Assembly (NCBI GenBank): GCA_030146915.1
Contig: JASLAT010000015.1
Coordinates: 1-64,000 of the forward strand
Source of the DNA: Tissierellales bacterium
GTDB taxonomy: Bacteria > Bacillota > Clostridia > Tissierellales > Tissierellaceae
Direction of reading: 5' to 3'
DNA: 64,000 nucleotides
The stretch's first letter is position 1. Every line of letters starts with the position of its first letter. Of the stretch, positions 7,199-17,076 are shown piece by piece. The notes below the pieces were generated by a model. It was not told the DNA's origin. It saw nothing but the letters and a program-made list of their open reading frames with translations, and searched no databases. A program made the translations under genes and the position numbers.

Positions 7199-9577
7199 TT
7201 ATTTTAAACTAACTATAGTAACACCATCTCCGCCCTCTGAGTATTCTCCTAATCTATGAGCTTTAACATTATTATGGTTTTTTAGATAACTAGATATACC
7301 GTCTCTTAAAATACCTGTTCCCTTACCATGAATTATCTGAATTTCTTTTAATCCAGCTAAATATGCATCATCTATATATTTATCTACATCCATTAAAGCT
7401 TCTCCTAAACTTTTACCTCTTAAATCAATTTCATTTTTTATATTCCTAGATTTACTTTTTATTATATGTTTAGTTTTAACTTCTCTTTCTTTATCTTCTA
7501 CAGACCTAGCTCTTTCAACCCCTTCTATATTCGCTGTTACTCTCATAATTCCTAGCTGAACAATTATATCACCCTTATCATCTGGTCCTTCTAAAACTTC
7601 TCCAACCTGATCAAAAGCTAAAACTCTAACACTTTCACCTACTTTAAGGTTTTTTGGTACCGATTTTGACTTTGCATTTAATAAGTCCGATGCTAAATCT
7701 GCCTCAACTTCTCCTAGACTAGTTTTTAATTTTCCTTGCGTCTCTTGAATCTTTTTATTTCTCTCTTTGCCTATTGCAATAGACATATCTCTAATATCTG
7801 CTACTATTGAATCTGTTTCTTCCTTAGCTTGCCTTAATATATCCCTTGCTTCCTCTTTAGCTTGTTTCAATATATCTTCTCTTAGTTTTTTAGTCTTTTC
7901 TTCTTCTCTAGCAAGCTTTTCTCTTAATTCCTTAACTCTCTTATTTTCACTTTCTGCTTGCATTCTACTTTCTTCAGCTTTAATCCTATCTTTTTCTAAA
8001 GAGTGCAGTACATCCTCAAACTCTATATTTTCTTGTGATATTAGTTCTTTTGCACTATCAATAATATAATTTTGTAGACCTAATCTTTTAGATATTTCAA
8101 AAGCATTAGATTTGCCAGGCACACCTATAAGGAGTCTATATGTTGGACTTAAAGTTTCTACATCAAATTCTACAGATGCATTTGTTACACCTTCTCTAGT
8201 TAATGCATAAAGTTTAAGTTGGCTATAGTGGGTGGTAGCTAAAGTCCTTACCTTTTTTGTAAGCAAATAATCCAAAATTGACATAGCTAAAGCTGCCCCC
8301 TCTGTAGGATCAGTACCTGCACCTAGCTCATCAAATAGAACCAAACTATCTTCATCTACCTCATCTAATATTTTAACTATATTAGTCATATGAGAAGAAA
8401 ATGTTGATAAAGATTGCTCTATACTTTGCTCATCACCGATATCAGCAAAAACTTGATTAAAAACGCCTAGCTCTGAATTAAAATCAGCCGGAATATGAAG
8501 ACCAGATTGCGACATTAATGTTAGCAGACCAACTGTTTTTAAAGTAACAGTTTTTCCGCCTGTATTAGGACCTGTAATAATTAAACTATTAAAATCTTCT
8601 CCCAAATAAACATCTATCGGAACAACTTCACTTTTTTCTAACAGTGGATGTCTGGCTGATTTTAAGTTTATATATTTATTAGAGTTGAGAATAGGTCTAG
8701 TTCCATTCATATCTAAAGCTAATTTTCCTTTAGCAAATATAAAGTCTAATTTCGCTAATATTTTTTGATTCATAATTATACTTGATGACTCATCCCTTAC
8801 AGAATCTGATAAGTCTTCTAGTATCTTTTGTATTTCATCTCTTTCATCTATTTCAAGTTGTCTTAATTCATTATTTAAATTTACAACAGATATAGGCTCT
8901 ATAAAAACAGTCGCACCACTAGAGCTCATATCATGAACCACACCTGGAAAATTATTCTTATTCTCTTGTTTTATTGGTACAACATATCTTCCTTCTCTAA
9001 CTGTTACCAAGTTGTCTTGTAAATACGAAGAGTACCTATCAGAGTTTATTATAGCATTTAATTTATCTCTAATAGACTTGTTCTTTGCTGACTTTTCTAC
9101 CCTAATTTTTTTAAGTTTCTTACTTGCATTGTCACTTATCTCATCTTCTGAAATTATACATCTATTAATCTCATCCTCTAAACTTCTCAAATTTTTAAGA
9201 TTATAGATCAAATTTTCAATAATAGGATATCTTGAATCCCTATCCCCTTCATCATTTTTAATAAAAGATTTTAATGCCCTAGAAACTCTTAAAGAATCTG
9301 ATATCTTTAGTAATGATTTTGGTTCCAAATTACCGCCTATATCTAAATGTCTCATTTCAACATCTAAATTATATATGCCATATAAAGGTGGATTACTTCT
9401 TTTTACTAAAATTTTATAAGCTTCCTGAGTTTCTTCTTGTAATTTATCAATATCTGATAAATTACTTATAGGTTTTAATGACCTTACTATTGACTTTCCT
9501 AGTTCCGACTGCGCTTTATTTTCTAAGGCTTTTAAAACTTTATCATATTCTAATGTCTTTAATGTCTTCTCATTCAT
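7199..9577 (-). CDS. mutS2: MutS2-family ATPase/nuclease
   Basis: This 792-residue cytoplasmic protein has MutS-like core and clamp regions (1-300) and an ABC-type ATPase with Walker A GPNTGGKT at 336-343 and Walker B VLFDELGAGTDP near 415. A long coiled coil (about 515-620) and a C-terminal Smr nuclease domain with DLRG and HGKGTG (about 712-792) follow. It lacks the mismatch-recognition domain of MutS1. The family is linked to suppression of recombination and, in Bacillus, to rescue of collided ribosomes (also named RqcU). All catalytic motifs appear intact. Its position behind zapA and the U32 gene matches the order commonly seen in Firmicutes. Confidence 0.96.
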   Translation of the reverse strand: MNEKTLKTLEYDKVLKALENKAQSELGKSIVRSLKPISNLSDIDKLQEETQEAYKILVKRSNPPLYGIYNLDVEMRHLDIGGNLEPKSLLKISDSLRVSRALKSFIKNDEGDRDSRYPIIENLIYNLKNLRSLEDEINRCIISEDEISDNASKKLKKIRVEKSAKNKSIRDKLNAIINSDRYSSYLQDNLVTVREGRYVVPIKQENKNNFPGVVHDMSSSGATVFIEPISVVNLNNELRQLEIDERDEIQKILEDLSDSVRDESSSIIMNQKILAKLDFIFAKGKLALDMNGTRPILNSNKYINLKSARHPLLEKSEVVPIDVYLGEDFNSLIITGPNTGGKTVTLKTVGLLTLMSQSGLHIPADFNSELGVFNQVFADIGDEQSIEQSLSTFSSHMTNIVKILDEVDEDSLVLFDELGAGTDPTEGAALAMSILDYLLTKKVRTLATTHYSQLKLYALTREGVTNASVEFDVETLSPTYRLLIGVPGKSNAFEISKRLGLQNYIIDSAKELISQENIEFEDVLHSLEKDRIKAEESRMQAESENKRVKELREKLAREEEKTKKLREDILKQAKEEARDILRQAKEETDSIVADIRDMSIAIGKERNKKIQETQGKLKTSLGEVEADLASDLLNAKSKSVPKNLKVGESVRVLAFDQVGEVLEGPDDKGDIIVQLGIMRVTANIEGVERARSVEDKEREVKTKHIIKSKSRNIKNEIDLRGKSLGEALMDVDKYIDDAYLAGLKEIQIIHGKGTGILRDGISSYLKNHNNVKAHRLGEYSEGGDGVTIVSLK

Positions 9578-9589
9578 AATTAAACACCT

Positions 9590-12016
9590 CTAATCCATAA
9601 TCCCCCTATAATAATGTCCTTTTGTAATATCATTTATACTTCTATAATTACTAATAAATTCATTGATTTTGTTTTTAGAAGATTTTCCATTTATAGTTTC
9701 ATAATATACATTTTGAATCTTCTCCACTTCCTCGTCATCAAAATTAAAATCAATTCTAAATTCTCCTGATTCTATGTCTTCAAAGTCCTTTATATCTTCT
9801 AATAACATAAGGGGAACAGAATTATATATATAACTATATGATAACTTACGTTTAAATTTAAATTCCACATTCATTCTGTCTTTTATTGAATATCCCTTAT
9901 TAAATTTACATTTTTCACAATTAGAGTCATCATCACAATTTTTTACCAAAGACATAGGACAGTGCTTAGTAACCATAACTGGTATATATCCATATATTAA
10001 GTGTGAAATACTTATATTAGATTTTTTAACAATTTTCTTAACCTGGTTTAGATTTAACTCTAATGACAAGTTTGCACTATCTAATCCTAAATTTGCCAAG
10101 AAGTTAACACTATAGCTATTAAATAAATTCATACTTGTATCTGCATGTATTTTTAAACTATAATTTTTGCTTATTAAATAAAAAGTACCTAAGTTGGATA
10201 CTGAAACACCATCTATATCTTTTTCAATTTTATTCAATATAGATACTAATAAGTTTATATCTTTTGAGTATAGAATTTCTTCAGTACTTATATATATTTC
10301 CACATCTGGATAAGAGCTTAGTATATCTAAAGCTTTATAAAGATTTTCATCTTTATAAAATCCTATATATACTCTATCTAGTTCTTCTAGGTCAAGCCTT
10401 AAAAACTCTTCATAATTTTCCACTCTTACCGACAGTTTAGGTGGTCTATTAAAACTTTGCACATTAGTTCTTAAAAGTTCCTCTTTATTTTTCTTATAAT
10501 CTCTTAACTTAAAATCGTCTTTTTTACTTCTTAAAAGTCTCTCCTCATTTAATTTTTTTATAGCTTCTCTTCTAAGTTTATTTAAATAAGATAATGGCAT
10601 AAAACAGTTGTCATCTAGAGTTATATCTATTTCTTTTAAATTATATACTGTGTCTCCTAATTTTGAAAGTTGTTCTATTATAGTATTATTGTCTAATGGT
10701 AAATTTTTACTTTTTTCAATAAATTTTTCTCCAACAACATTTATTTCTTTACCATTAAATTTTACCTCTAGCTCCGGATACTCACCTAACTTAGCTATAA
10801 ATTTAAAATATATATCATATTTAATATTTTCTTCTTTATAGCTTTCCTTAGCTTTTTCTAGTAGGCTAGATGATGATGTTTTATATACTTTATCACCAAC
10901 CTTAACTCCTGAAAGTCTAGGCAAACTATAATTATCCCCTCTAACACCTATATCATTTATTCGCATTCCCTTATAATTATCTATACCTAATTGAAACTCA
11001 ATACCATCTCCATGTTCAAGATTTTCCTCTAATTGAATAATAACTTGATCTTTTCCTAAGTACTCTACCTTTCCCAGATAAACACCTTGATTATTCGGTC
11101 TATCATAAGATATAAAATCTCTAGCAAAATCATTAAAAGTTAAGCCCTTAGTAAATCCTCTATTAAAAATTTGTTCAACATCATCTAATGTGCTCTTTTT
11201 AATTTTAGAATAGCCGAAATCTAAGGCTTCCCTATATGCAGAAACAACTGTAGCTACATATTCAGGTCTTTTCATTCTACCTTCTATTTTATAAGATACG
11301 ACCCCGGCATCCACTAACTTTTCTATTTCCGATAAAGTATTTAGGTCTTTAGGGCTAAGAATATGTTTTTTGCTCCATCCTTCAACCAACTTTCCATTTT
11401 CATCAACAATACTTGATGGCATTCTACATGGTTGAGCACAACTTCCTCTGTTTCCACTTCGTCCACCTATCATACTACTCATAAGACATTGGCCTGAATA
11501 GGAAACACATAATGCTCCATGTATAAAAACCTCTAACTCTATCGGGCTTCTCTCACTTATATACTTTATCTCTTCAATAGGAGTTTCTCTAGCTAAAACT
11601 ACTCGTGTAAAACCATTTTCATATAGGAACTTTGCTCCTTCTAAATTATTAATGGTCATCTGAGTACTAGCATGAATTTCCATACCTGGTATAAGCTTAG
11701 ATACTAAATTAGCCAAGCCTATATCTTGAATAATTATTCCATCTATATCTATTTCATAAAGATACTTTATATAGTCTAAAGCAGCCTCCATCTCACTATC
11801 ATCTATTAAAATATTTACTGTTACATATACTCTAACACCTCTTAAATGCGCGTATTTAACTGCTTCTACTAATTCTTCATTGCTAAAATTCGAAGCATAT
11901 TTTCTTGCATTAAAAAGTTTGCCTCCTAAATATACAGCATCTGCTCCATTCTGTACTGCCGCATATAAAGATTCCATTTTACCTACCGGTGCTAATAACT
12001 CTATATTTTTACTCAC
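9590..12016 (-). CDS. peptidase U32 family protein, probable RNA hydroxylation enzyme
   Basis: The 808-residue protein has the U32 barrel at the N-terminus (LLAPVGKMES at 7-16). The family signature surrounds C170, C177, C193 and C197 (CVSYSGQC and GNRGSCAQPC), which are likely Fe-S ligands. A long C-terminal region of the DUF3656 type contains a further cysteine cluster (HCPMSLVKNC and NCEKCKF). Related proteins RlhA and TrhP act in hydroxylation of 23S rRNA or tRNA, so an RNA-modifying role is more likely than proteolysis; the exact target cannot be told. The start is GTG, nine bases after AGGAGGAG. It lies between the ZapA-like gene and mutS2. Confidence 0.88.
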   Translation of the reverse strand: MSKNIELLAPVGKMESLYAAVQNGADAVYLGGKLFNARKYASNFSNEELVEAVKYAHLRGVRVYVTVNILIDDSEMEAALDYIKYLYEIDIDGIIIQDIGLANLVSKLIPGMEIHASTQMTINNLEGAKFLYENGFTRVVLARETPIEEIKYISERSPIELEVFIHGALCVSYSGQCLMSSMIGGRSGNRGSCAQPCRMPSSIVDENGKLVEGWSKKHILSPKDLNTLSEIEKLVDAGVVSYKIEGRMKRPEYVATVVSAYREALDFGYSKIKKSTLDDVEQIFNRGFTKGLTFNDFARDFISYDRPNNQGVYLGKVEYLGKDQVIIQLEENLEHGDGIEFQLGIDNYKGMRINDIGVRGDNYSLPRLSGVKVGDKVYKTSSSSLLEKAKESYKEENIKYDIYFKFIAKLGEYPELEVKFNGKEINVVGEKFIEKSKNLPLDNNTIIEQLSKLGDTVYNLKEIDITLDDNCFMPLSYLNKLRREAIKKLNEERLLRSKKDDFKLRDYKKNKEELLRTNVQSFNRPPKLSVRVENYEEFLRLDLEELDRVYIGFYKDENLYKALDILSSYPDVEIYISTEEILYSKDINLLVSILNKIEKDIDGVSVSNLGTFYLISKNYSLKIHADTSMNLFNSYSVNFLANLGLDSANLSLELNLNQVKKIVKKSNISISHLIYGYIPVMVTKHCPMSLVKNCDDDSNCEKCKFNKGYSIKDRMNVEFKFKRKLSYSYIYNSVPLMLLEDIKDFEDIESGEFRIDFNFDDEEVEKIQNVYYETINGKSSKNKINEFISNYRSINDITKGHYYRGIMD

Positions 12017-12036
12017 TAGAATAAACTCCTCCTAAT

Positions 12037-14610
12037 TTAATCCTTATCTGATAGCTTAAGCTGATAATCTAAAACTTTAGATTGCAAATTTTTGATCATC
12101 TCTTGACTATTTATAAGCTCTTCTTCTTTTGATTCTATAGAATGAATATTTTTATCCAATTCTTTACTTAATCTAATAATTTGTCTATCTTTCTCTTCTA
12201 AATTTAACCTTAGCTTATCTAAATTTTCTTTTGTTAATTCCAAATCCTTCATATATTTTTGTCTTTCTTGAGAAACTTTTTCTATATCCGACTTATTTTT
12301 ACTAATTTCCAAGTCCTTTTCTTTTAAAGCTCTCCTTATCTTCTCAATTTCTATTTTATAGTTAGATAATCTTTTTTTATCTTTATTATATTCTTGTAAC
12401 AGTTTGTTTCTATCATCTATCAGATTATTAAACTCCTCTTTTTGCCTTGATAAGTCTTTATTTCTTCCACTTAAAAGTTTACTTAATTTTTCTATCTCCC
12501 TATCTAAGTTCTCTTTTTCAGAAATGACTTCCCTAAGTTTTTTAGATTCTGCTTCAAGTTTAACTTCTATATTTAAAGCTTCTTCTTTATATTTTTTAGC
12601 TGTATTTTCTAAATTTTTATTCTCGCTATTTTTTTGTTTTAACTCGTCCTCTGCTTTATTAGCAATTAAATGAATTTTATCCTGTAAGGCTAGTTTTTCA
12701 ACTTCTAGCTCCCTATAGTTATCAAGAATATCTTTATGAGACTTAATAACATTTCTATTATTATCTTCTAATTCTGTATATCTCCTGTTTATTCTATCTA
12801 ATTCTGTTTTTAATTTATTAATAGTGTCTTGTCTCTTCTCTAGTAATGAGGTTTTTTCTTGCAAGTCGACTTTTAATCTACTTTCCCTATCAATAGTCTT
12901 CTTATAATCTATATTTATATCTTCTAATTTATCTTCATAAGTTCTTATATTATCTTGATATTCTAAAATTTTATCATTTAAATCTTCAATAATATTATTT
13001 TTAGCAATTAAGCTATCTTCAAACTCTTTAATTTTCGATTCTTGGCTATCAATATATTCTAAATCATACTCTCTGCTAGCTTTTAATTCTTTAACTTTTA
13101 TATTTAAATCTTCAATAGTTTTTTTAGTTTCTTTTAGCTCATTTTCTTTTTCAGCAATCTTACTTTCTAATGTATTTATATTTTTAGTTTTATCCTCTAA
13201 GGATTCTAAGCTATCCTGTTTCTCTTCTTTTAATTTTAAATTTCTAACTTCTAGGTCCTCAGTTAACTTTTTATAAGTTTTTAAATCATTTAATAAGTCT
13301 TGTTTTACCTTCTGAATTTCTTTAAGTTGATTTTCTAAACTCTCTATTTTATCATCTGTTAATTGTTTTTCCTCTTTAATATTTCCTATTTCTTCTGTCT
13401 TTTCTTCTATTGATTTTTGTAACTCCTCAATCAATGCTATTTTTTTTGATTTTTCATTCTCTAAAGATTTAAGTCTTCCATTTAAATTATTTATAAGTTT
13501 TTCTTTTTCACCTATATTTAATTTTGAACTACTTAATTTACTATTTAATTCTTTCTCTTTATCTCCTAACTTTTGTATTTCAATTCCTAAACTATCTACC
13601 TTACCTTCTAGCTCTATAACTAATTCCTTTTTCTGACTTAGTTGCTCCTCTTTTACTCTTAAATCTTGATTTGTTTTCTCCAATTCTTGAGATCTTTCCT
13701 CATTTATAGCTTCTAAATCAGATACCTTTTTTAAAGCTATCTTTATGTCATCTTCTAACCTACTTTTCATACTCTTTAGCTTAGTAATATGAGTTTTGTA
13801 CTTTTCATTTTCATCATTAACTTTAAAGAGATTATCTCTCAACTGATTTTCTGTATTTTTTAAATCTGATATCAAAGACTCTTTTTCTTTCAATAATAGC
13901 AATTTATTATTTAAAGTTTTTTCATTATCCTGAAAGTCATTTTTTAATTTAGATAGTTCTTCAATTTTCTTAGATAAATTTTCCTTAGTCTTAGCTAAGT
14001 CTTTATTAAGATCTTCTCTCTCTTTAGATAACTCATTCAATTTTAATTGACTTATTTTTATATCATCTAAATAGTTTGTGATTTTCTCTTTCTGATCTTC
14101 TATAGTTTTATTTTTTTGTTCTATCAAAGTATTCTTTTTAGATAGATCCTTAGATTTTTCTTCTAACTGAATTCTCTGCTTATCTAGCATCTCAGATTTA
14201 CCTTTTAAATCTTTATCTTTATTATCAATTAGAATTAGACTATCTTTTAATTTCTTATCGCTATCATCTAATCGTTTCTCCAAAGAAGCTAACTTTTTAT
14301 TTAGCTCTTCTTCCTTCATCTCTCTTTCCTTTATTTCAAGCAATACTTTATCATATTTTTCTTTAATAACTGTAGCTTCTAAAGCTATTTCTTTCTTTTC
14401 TCCCTCTATCCTATAAAGCTCATCTGCTATATTAAAAGCTGCTAAAGTTGCCGCCATAACTTGAGAAAGTTTATCATTACGTTCAACTACATCCTGAACC
14501 TTATCATCTACATAGGCAGCAATTTCTTTAACATACTCTTCACTATTAGGACCTATTATTCGGAAGCTACGACCATCTATCGTTACATCTACTTTAGTCT
14601 TTTTCGCCAT
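12037..14610 (-). CDS. ZapA-like cell division protein with a giant coiled-coil extension
   Basis: The first 95 residues have the ZapA layout. They contain VDVTIDGRSFRI, EEYVKEIAAYVDDKVQ and the helix AATLAAFNIADELYRI. ZapA binds and bundles FtsZ at the division site. The family is normally about 85-150 residues, but this protein is 857 residues. Everything from residue 95 onward is heptad-like, rich in E, K, L, N and D, with almost no proline, glycine or aromatic residues; it reads as one near-continuous coiled coil. The gene sits where zapA is expected, between pheT and the U32/mutS2 genes. The ATG follows AAGGAG, and there is no frameshift. The function of the long tail is unknown; it could act as a spacer or filament at the septum. 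Confidence 0.85.
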   Translation of the reverse strand: MAKKTKVDVTIDGRSFRIIGPNSEEYVKEIAAYVDDKVQDVVERNDKLSQVMAATLAAFNIADELYRIEGEKKEIALEATVIKEKYDKVLLEIKEREMKEEELNKKLASLEKRLDDSDKKLKDSLILIDNKDKDLKGKSEMLDKQRIQLEEKSKDLSKKNTLIEQKNKTIEDQKEKITNYLDDIKISQLKLNELSKEREDLNKDLAKTKENLSKKIEELSKLKNDFQDNEKTLNNKLLLLKEKESLISDLKNTENQLRDNLFKVNDENEKYKTHITKLKSMKSRLEDDIKIALKKVSDLEAINEERSQELEKTNQDLRVKEEQLSQKKELVIELEGKVDSLGIEIQKLGDKEKELNSKLSSSKLNIGEKEKLINNLNGRLKSLENEKSKKIALIEELQKSIEEKTEEIGNIKEEKQLTDDKIESLENQLKEIQKVKQDLLNDLKTYKKLTEDLEVRNLKLKEEKQDSLESLEDKTKNINTLESKIAEKENELKETKKTIEDLNIKVKELKASREYDLEYIDSQESKIKEFEDSLIAKNNIIEDLNDKILEYQDNIRTYEDKLEDINIDYKKTIDRESRLKVDLQEKTSLLEKRQDTINKLKTELDRINRRYTELEDNNRNVIKSHKDILDNYRELEVEKLALQDKIHLIANKAEDELKQKNSENKNLENTAKKYKEEALNIEVKLEAESKKLREVISEKENLDREIEKLSKLLSGRNKDLSRQKEEFNNLIDDRNKLLQEYNKDKKRLSNYKIEIEKIRRALKEKDLEISKNKSDIEKVSQERQKYMKDLELTKENLDKLRLNLEEKDRQIIRLSKELDKNIHSIESKEEELINSQEMIKNLQSKVLDYQLKLSDKD

Positions 14611-14629
14611 AACCCTCTCTCCTTAATTT

Positions 14630-14661
14630 ATTTAGAAAAAGAGTAGAAAATCTACTCTTTT
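14630..14661 (-). terminator. intrinsic terminator after pheT
   Basis: An 11-bp stem (AAAAGAGTAGA at 14637-14647 pairing with 14651-14661) has an AAA loop and a T-run on the minus strand. It abuts the pheT stop codon and precedes the ZapA-like gene by about 20 bases. The latter therefore depends on read-through or on a promoter inside pheT. Confidence 0.75.
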
Positions 14662-14662
14662 A

Positions 14663-17059
14663 TTATGATCTTAGCTCTGCCTCAAAACTTTTCTCTAAAT
14701 CTTTTATTAAGTTTTCTTGTAAGCTATTAACCTCTTCATCTGTAAGAGTTCTATCTTTAGATCTATAAACTACAGAATATGCTACACTTTTCTTACCTTC
14801 TGGTATCTGATCTCCTGTATATATATCAAAAAGGTCTATACTTTCTATAAGTCCTTTACCATTTCTTTTTATAACTTTTTCTAACTCTCCTACTAAAATA
14901 CTCTTATCTACAACTAAAGCTAAATCTCTAACCATTGCAGGATATTTTGGTAATTCTTTATAAGAAATATTTAAATTCGCTAATTTTGTTACCTTGTCAT
15001 AATCTATTTGTCCTACATATACTCTTTCCTTAATATTAAAATTTTCCATAACATCAGGATGTATTTCTCCAATAATACCTATTACTTCATCCTCTACTAA
15101 AACTTTAGCTGTTCTTCCAGGGTGAAAAGTTGGATTGTTAGTCTCTCTTATAAACTCAATATCCTTTATTCCTAACCTAGATAGTAATATTTCTACAACT
15201 TCTTTTAATAAATAAAAGTCTATTTTTTCTCCATAACCACCCAATGCTAGAGTTCTTTTCTCTTCTGGTATACTAATAACTGGTCTCTCCTTAGGGAAAA
15301 ATACATTTCCTATCTCATAGAAGAAACTAGAATCTACTTTTCTATTATAATTTCTAGATATAACTTTTAACATATTAGATATTAAGGTAGTTCTCATAAC
15401 ACTATAGTCTACACCAAGTGGATTTATTAGTTCTGCAAAATCTCTAAGTTCATGGCCTTCTTCTATCTTTATTAAGTCATAATCTTTAGGGCTTATAAAA
15501 GAATATGTTAAGATTTCGCTTAATCCTAAACTTGATAAAATATTTTTCGACTTATCCTCTATTATTCTAAAGTATGGCTTTTCTCCTCTTGTAAGTGCAC
15601 CACTAAGCGGTTTTGCTTCTATATTATGAAATCCATATAACCTACCAATTTCTTCTATAAGATCAACTTCTGTTGTTAAGTCTTTTCTAAATGTTGGTAC
15701 AGTAACCTTTAATATGTCTTCTAATTTTTCAACCTTAAATCCTAATCCTAAAAAATACTCCTCCATAACATCTGAGCCTATATTAATGCCTAGTCTTTTA
15801 TTAGCCATACTAGGTCTAAACTCTATAGATTTCTCTTGTGGTAAATCTACATACTTATCAATATTATCTGCTACTACTTTTCCAGCTCCTATTTTTTCAA
15901 CTAATTGACAGAAACGATCTCCTGCTAATTTACATATATTTGGATCTATCTCTCTTTCGTGTCTAGATGATGCTTCAGATCTTAAGTTAAATTTATTTGA
16001 ACTTAACCTAACAGATTTACCTCTAAAACTTGCCGACTCTAATAAAATAGTCTTAGTATTTTCTGTGACCTCAGTTTCTAGACCACCCATTACTCCTGCT
16101 AATGCTATTGGAGTTTTAGAATCTGCAATTATAAGATCATTTTCATCTAATTTTCTTTCCTTATTATCTAATGTTATTAGAACTTCTCCATCCTTAGCCT
16201 GTCTTACGTAAATATCCTTTCCATTTATCTTATCTAAGTCAAATGCATGTAAAGGCTGTCCAAACTCTAGCATAACATAGTTAGTTAAGTCTACAATATT
16301 ATTAATAGGCCTTATTCCTGCTTCCATAAGTCTAGTTTGTAACCATATTGGAGATTTGCCAATATTTACATCTTTTATAACCTTACAATAATATCTGCTA
16401 CAGTTTTCCGATTCAACTTTAACAGAATCTATATATTCACCTATCTTACCTGTCTCTTCTTTGATAGCTACCTCTGGCTTCGAAAATTTTTCTCCTAAAG
16501 TTGCTGCAGTCTCTCTCGCCATACCTAAAATACTAAGACAATCTGATCTATTTGGAGTTATCTCTATCTCTAAAACATAATCTCTCATATTTAGTACTTC
16601 TTTAATATCTGTTCCTAATGGGTAATCTTCCTCTATTATGTAGATCCCATCTTTTGCATCTGTAGGAATAACGCTATCTTGATAACCTAACTCCTCTAAA
16701 GAACATAACATACCAAAGGATTCTACTCCTCTTAATTTTCCTTTTTTTATTTTAAAATCATCAGCTAATCTAGCTCCTACTAAAGCAACAGGAACAAGAT
16801 GTCCTTCTTCTATATTTTTAGCACCTGTAACAATTTGTAGTGTTTCAGATCCTACATCTATTTGACAAACTACTAATTTATCTGCATTTTCGTGCTCACT
16901 AATAGTTAAAATTTTACCTACTACGACCTTTTCTATATTTCTATCTAAGTTTTCTATAGACTCTATATGAGAGCCTGAAGCTGTTAGCTTGTCAGATAAA
17001 GTTCTTATATCTTCTTTATAATTAACATAATCTTTTAGCCATTTTACTGGTAATAACAT
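14663..17059 (-). CDS. pheT: phenylalanyl-tRNA synthetase beta subunit
   Basis: The 798-residue beta subunit of the alpha2-beta2 PheRS contains the editing site that removes mischarged tyrosine. In order there are an EMAP-like tRNA-binding domain (about 40-150), the B1 core with ITPNRSDCLSILGMARE near 170, the B3/B4 editing domain (about 205-370), B5, and the B8 anticodon-binding (FDX-ACB) domain at about 705-798. Length and domains are full. It starts 17 bases after pheS with GGAGAG upstream and forms the pheST operon with it. Confidence 0.97.
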   Translation of the reverse strand: MLLPVKWLKDYVNYKEDIRTLSDKLTASGSHIESIENLDRNIEKVVVGKILTISEHENADKLVVCQIDVGSETLQIVTGAKNIEEGHLVPVALVGARLADDFKIKKGKLRGVESFGMLCSLEELGYQDSVIPTDAKDGIYIIEEDYPLGTDIKEVLNMRDYVLEIEITPNRSDCLSILGMARETAATLGEKFSKPEVAIKEETGKIGEYIDSVKVESENCSRYYCKVIKDVNIGKSPIWLQTRLMEAGIRPINNIVDLTNYVMLEFGQPLHAFDLDKINGKDIYVRQAKDGEVLITLDNKERKLDENDLIIADSKTPIALAGVMGGLETEVTENTKTILLESASFRGKSVRLSSNKFNLRSEASSRHEREIDPNICKLAGDRFCQLVEKIGAGKVVADNIDKYVDLPQEKSIEFRPSMANKRLGINIGSDVMEEYFLGLGFKVEKLEDILKVTVPTFRKDLTTEVDLIEEIGRLYGFHNIEAKPLSGALTRGEKPYFRIIEDKSKNILSSLGLSEILTYSFISPKDYDLIKIEEGHELRDFAELINPLGVDYSVMRTTLISNMLKVISRNYNRKVDSSFFYEIGNVFFPKERPVISIPEEKRTLALGGYGEKIDFYLLKEVVEILLSRLGIKDIEFIRETNNPTFHPGRTAKVLVEDEVIGIIGEIHPDVMENFNIKERVYVGQIDYDKVTKLANLNISYKELPKYPAMVRDLALVVDKSILVGELEKVIKRNGKGLIESIDLFDIYTGDQIPEGKKSVAYSVVYRSKDRTLTDEEVNSLQENLIKDLEKSFEAELRS

Positions 17060-17076
17060 CCTATCTCTCCTTTATT

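Noticed and set aside
7767..8069. Plus-strand reading frame inside mutS2
   Set aside because: It is antisense to the mutS2 coiled-coil region, has Ser/Leu-rich low-complexity composition and no ribosome binding site. The same reasoning removes the other plus-strand frames inside minus-strand genes.
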